Shown here one piece after another: positions 16,390 through 18,499 of a stretch of 18,499 nt of DNA; the stretch's first letter is position 1; each line of letters begins with the position of its first letter. Location: the NCBI GenBank assembly GCA_937899715.1, contig CALCNX010000110.1:1-18499 (forward strand). The letters run 5' to 3'. Origin of the DNA: an uncultured bacterium (GTDB lineage Bacteria > Bacteroidota > Ignavibacteria > Kapaibacteriales > UBA4661). The position numbers and the translations under genes were made by a program. Below the pieces are notes generated by a model. It was not told the DNA's origin and did not search any database. It worked only from the letters and a program-made list of their open reading frames with translations.

Positions 16390-16438
16390 AAAATACGACA
16401 AGAGTGAAAAAATAGGAGTCGGAGTGAGAAAATAGTAG
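16390..16438 (+). repeat. Array 2, part A: three AAAATA repeats about 20 bp apart
   Basis: AAAATACGAC (16390), AAAATAGGAG (16409) and AAAATAGTAG (16429) are spaced 19 and 20 bp and correspond to the AAACAGTAG repeats of array 1. The gap from the last of them to the shared block CGAACTCCCA (16444-16453) is five bases, exactly as in array 1. Confidence 0.75.
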
Positions 16439-16443
16439 CCTGT

Positions 16444-16564
16444 CGAACTCCCATCGACGCAGAACGACGGCAATAGACGCTCATCGACGTTGATAGACGT
16501 TATACGAAGTCTAGCGAAGTTTATCGAAGTCTATCGATGTCGGGATATACTCTATCGACGTAGT
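16444..16564 (+). repeat. Array 2, part B: helically phased 10-bp repeats (NNATCGACGT type)
   Basis: After the shared block CGAACTCCCA the sequence proceeds in strict 10-bp steps from 16451. The units are CCATCGACGC, AGAACGACGG, CAATAGACGC, TCATCGACGT, TGATAGACGT, TATACGAAGT, CTAGCGAAGT, TTATCGAAGT, CTATCGATGT and a diverged CGGGATATAC. A last TATCGACGTAG follows at about 16553, shifted by one base. The core is CGACG, drifting to CGAAG, once per turn. It is paralogous to array 1 (about 28 of the first 33 bases match), but nearly all units have changed CGATA to CGACG/CGAAG together. Confidence 0.87.
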
Positions 16565-16644
16565 ATTCTTAAAACATCCGTATAAATGCTGATAGTTCAC
16601 TCAAAATAGAGATAAAAAAGGCGAGGCTCGACAGCGTGGGTAGC

Positions 16645-16806
16645 ATGAAAAAAAATACCATGCTATTGACGGAGCAGTTGCAAAGAGACTCAGGCACAAT
16701 ACTTCTGTTTGCATTCGGAGAAAATGGTGCGGGGAAAATTCCGTGTTTGTTTGCCGCAAAAAAAATGCTATCTTGCCAGTCGAAACTATCGACAATAGAG
16801 AAATGA
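16645..16806 (+). CDS. Small ORF with a P-loop-like motif (53 aa), doubtful
   Basis: The ATG ORF MKKNTMLLTEQLQRDSGTIL continues LFAFGENGAGKIP and ends TIEK before TGA. GENGAGK resembles the Walker A of ABC ATPases but lacks the following S/T (it is K-I here) and everything downstream. No Shine-Dalgarno is visible. Its stop touches a strong terminator hairpin, which argues that something transcribed in plus direction ends here. It may be a remnant of an ATPase gene, a micro-ORF or chance. Confidence 0.25.
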   Translation: MKKNTMLLTEQLQRDSGTILLFAFGENGAGKIPCLFAAKKMLSCQSKLSTIEK

Positions 16807-16835
16807 AAAAGCCACGCGGGAAAACGTGGCTTTTT
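16806..16835. terminator. Strong intrinsic terminator, probably bidirectional
   Basis: AAAAAGCCACG (16806-16816) and CGTGGCTTTTT (16825-16835) form a perfect 11-bp stem with loop CGGGAAAA. The T-tract on the plus strand and the A-tract (T-tract on the minus strand) on the other side allow termination in both directions. It isolates array 2 and the small ORF from the primase-helicase transcription unit on the right. Confidence 0.85.
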
Positions 16836-17118
16836 CAAAAAATTCTAAGTCAGCTTTCTGCCATGTTCTTTGCCGGATGTAAGCAGAAAGAAATTTTTCA
16901 TGTGCGTTGTGGAACGACAGATGACACAAATATAACAGATTGAAAATTGATAGCAAACTCCTATCCTATTTTTGTGATAGAACGCTGTGTAAAATGTTCA
17001 TAAACCACACACTTATTTCTTTACATTTCATGTAAAAAATGCACGGTGCTTGAACAAAAAATCAATCTGTTTATTTTCCCGCTTTGTCTGTCCCCTTACG
17101 CGCCCCTTATTTTTCTCC
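16836..17118. other. Intergenic region upstream of the primase-helicase gene
   Basis: These 283 bp are AT-rich and hold no gene that I can support. The palindrome at 17020-17036 lies here. AACAGATTGA near 16937 recurs inverted as TCAATCTGTT near 17062, possibly by chance. The promoter of the plus-strand gene should be here. Confidence 0.4.
17020..17036. promoter_or_regulatory. Palindrome TTTACATTTCATGTAAA upstream of the primase-helicase gene
   Basis: Two perfect 7-bp arms surround TTC, about 83 bp before the ATG at 17119. The size and position fit an operator for a dimeric repressor; no T-tract hairpin of terminator type follows. Confidence 0.45.
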
Positions 17119-18499
17119 ATGACAGGCGCACTTTCTCTCCACGCTGCCTACCAGCGTATCCTTCACACTGACGGCGGCAGCCGTGTATTCCAAGACTTTG
17201 GCTTAGAAGTCGGACACCGATACATCTCACCATTCCGCCCCGATGCGCGGCATAAAAATTTTGCTGTCTTTTGCTCACCCAAAGGCGCAATCTGCTTCAA
17301 GGATTTTGCGGGAAATGGTGGTGGCACATTCACTGCCCTGCTCCACGGGTTCGGCTATACCACCTTTGAAGCGCAAATCCGCTTTGCCGCTTCACTCTAT
17401 GGCATCGAACTCAAGGAGCCATCGGTTTTTGGTCGCTCGCCATTGGTCAGAAATCATGCGATACGCAACGCTACAAAAAAAATAACCAATGACCACAAAA
17501 CGAATCACCAAGTAACCAAACGTTATCGCGTTACCGCCCTTGAACTCGCCGACTTTACACCTGTTGAACTGGAAACACTGGCACGGATTTCTGGCGGAAC
17601 AATCACACGCGAACTTTTGGAGTGCTTCGGTATTCGCGCCTTGCGCTCCTACACCGATGAAGGCATATCGGAAAAAGGGTTTGCTTACGGAAGCAGCCAC
17701 GAAGCCTGCTTTACGCTTGTTGTGCCCAGCGCTGACGGTAATTATTACGGCTACTGTTATTTTGGTAGTGACAAACATTCTCCCTTTCCCCATCGTGCTA
17801 AAAACTTCCATCTGAAACTGAATGACTACACTTCAGAAGTCAAGTTTGCATTGGGATTGAATGAATTGCGCCCGAATGAGCCTGCCTATCTCGTCGAGGG
17901 GATAAAGGATTGCTTGATACTCTTGGCAAAGGGCTACAATGCCTTTACATTGGGCGGTGTACAACATCGTTTATTGCCAAGTGTGGTAGAGCGTTTGCAC
18001 ACAAACAGCAATGCACTCACCATCCTCTTCGATACCGACTTCGCGGGCATTGATGCTGCAAAACGGCTCGTCGCTTCCCTTGCCATACCAAATCGGTCTC
18101 GTGACACTCGAACCTTGCTTCCAACTCAACACTCAACACTCAACACTCAACATTTATTACTTCCCCGCTTAGAGCGCCAAGAAACAAAAGACGCACCGAA
18201 ACCCACACACAATGACCTTGCCGATTATGTCTGTCTGTATGGCTTTGATGCCGAACTGAAAAACGCTCTTCTCGCCCCTGCTCCGCTCCGCAGCATCACC
18301 CTTACCAAATCCAGTGTCCACATCCCTGCGTGGCAGCTTGCTATCAAAAGCAAACTCTCTGATGAGAAACCAGCGCTCAAAGCACTCACGAACTTGCTTG
18401 ATACAAGCTCCCGCCTCGTTCTCCGCGCTCCGACAGGGTGCGGAAAAACCTATACCGTCCTCCGCCACATTGCACCCGACCATCACCGAAAAACGGGTG
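17119..18499 (+). CDS. TOPRIM primase-helicase, C-terminal helicase part beyond the window
   Basis: The frame is open from the ATG at 17119 to the right edge (460 codons). Residues about 33-90 resemble the DnaG-type N-terminal zinc-binding region (RYISPFRPDARHKNFAVFCS, ICFKDFAGNGGGTFTALL, FEAQIRFAASLYGIEL), though the usual Cys/His ligands are mostly absent, as in many phage and plasmid relatives. A TOPRIM domain follows, with the glutamate in YLVEGIKDC (about 256-264) and the DxD in ILFDTDFAGIDAAKRL (about 302-317). At about 436-446 a Walker A RAPTGCGKTYTV opens an ATPase/helicase domain that runs off the contig. It would synthesise primers and unwind DNA for a plasmid, ICE or phage. No Shine-Dalgarno is seen; the frame is open further upstream without ATG. 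A heptanucleotide repeat interrupts the linker between TOPRIM and helicase. Confidence 0.85.
   Translation, partial: MTGALSLHAAYQRILHTDGGSRVFQDFGLEVGHRYISPFRPDARHKNFAVFCSPKGAICFKDFAGNGGGTFTALLHGFGYTTFEAQIRFAASLYGIELKEPSVFGRSPLVRNHAIRNATKKITNDHKTNHQVTKRYRVTALELADFTPVELETLARISGGTITRELLECFGIRALRSYTDEGISEKGFAYGSSHEACFTLVVPSADGNYYGYCYFGSDKHSPFPHRAKNFHLKLNDYTSEVKFALGLNELRPNEPAYLVEGIKDCLILLAKGYNAFTLGGVQHRLLPSVVERLHTNSNALTILFDTDFAGIDAAKRLVASLAIPNRSRDTRTLLPTQHSTLNTQHLLLPRLERQETKDAPKPTHNDLADYVCLYGFDAELKNALLAPAPLRSITLTKSSVHIPAWQLAIKSKLSDEKPALKALTNLLDTSSRLVLRAPTGCGKTYTVLRHIAPDHHRKTG
18124..18151 (+). repeat. Heptanucleotide microsatellite ACTCAAC x4 inside the primase-helicase gene
   Basis: Four perfect tandem copies of ACTCAAC sit in the linker between the TOPRIM domain and the helicase domain, encoding a segment around PTQHSTLNTQHLLL. 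Gain or loss of one unit shifts the frame by one base, so copy-number change would switch off the helicase part. The frame is intact in this assembly. Confidence 0.9.

Noticed and set aside
16569..16838. 89-codon minus-strand ORF antisense to the small P-loop-like ORF
   Set aside because: It begins inside the terminator stem, is rich in Phe/Ser/Pro as antisense frames often are, and has no start signals.
17392..17811. 139-codon minus-strand ORF inside the primase-helicase gene
   Set aside because: It is antisense to a clear TOPRIM primase coding sequence and shows no domain.

Overview
Bacterial contig end. The first 19 bases are sequencing-library adapter rather than genome, so real sequence starts at about position 20. 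The giant secreted Asp-box/IPT protein, the scarcity of Shine-Dalgarno sequences and the gene families suggest a member of the Bacteroidota/Chlorobi (FCB) side of the tree, possibly an Ignavibacteria- or Kapabacteria-like lineage. That placement is inference; there is no rRNA or universal marker in the window.

Layout. (1) 20-6024, minus strand: the 5' two thousand codons of a very large secreted protein, with a signal peptide, a six-repeat Asp-box (BNR/Vps10-like) head, a Gly/Ser linker and about 17 IPT/TIG repeats; its C-terminus is cut off. (2) 6025-7602: a gene-poor stretch that looks AT-richer by eye, with only short ORF remnants. (3) 9288-7603, minus strand: a compact three-gene cassette of a BrnT-type toxin, an overlapping XRE-type HTH antitoxin candidate and a coiled-coil two-TM membrane protein, with a plausible promoter and palindromic operator in front. 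(4) 9480-10440: a debris field holding the first 19 or so codons of a CheY-like response regulator, a type I-E-like CRISPR remnant (half repeat, 32-nt spacer, full repeat), the C-terminal end of a serine recombinase, a second frameshifted copy of that end, and an 11-bp tandem repeat. (5) 11159-10521: an 'MGGFGSG' zinc-ribbon protein typical of mobile DNA.

(6) 14116-11543, minus strand: a translationally coupled replication module of excisionase-like HTH protein, archaeo-eukaryotic-type primase and RecA-fold (RepA-like) ATPase. The 3' end of the ATPase gene lies in a 46-bp inverted repeat. An unrecognised 237-aa gene lies upstream (15123-14410). (7) 15584-16564: two homologous arrays of helically phased 10-bp repeats, each preceded by three repeats spaced about 20 bp apart and each with the same internal spacing. 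They flank a frameshifted ORF and are the best candidate for an undescribed element (replication origin, centromere or regulatory array). (8) 17119 to the right edge, plus strand: the start of a TOPRIM primase-helicase with a heptanucleotide microsatellite inside the coding sequence.

Regions 4-8 together look like an integrated plasmid, ICE or phage-plasmid. The HTH-primase-ATPase operon is probably its replication module, and the phased arrays are candidate DNA sites for one of its binding proteins.
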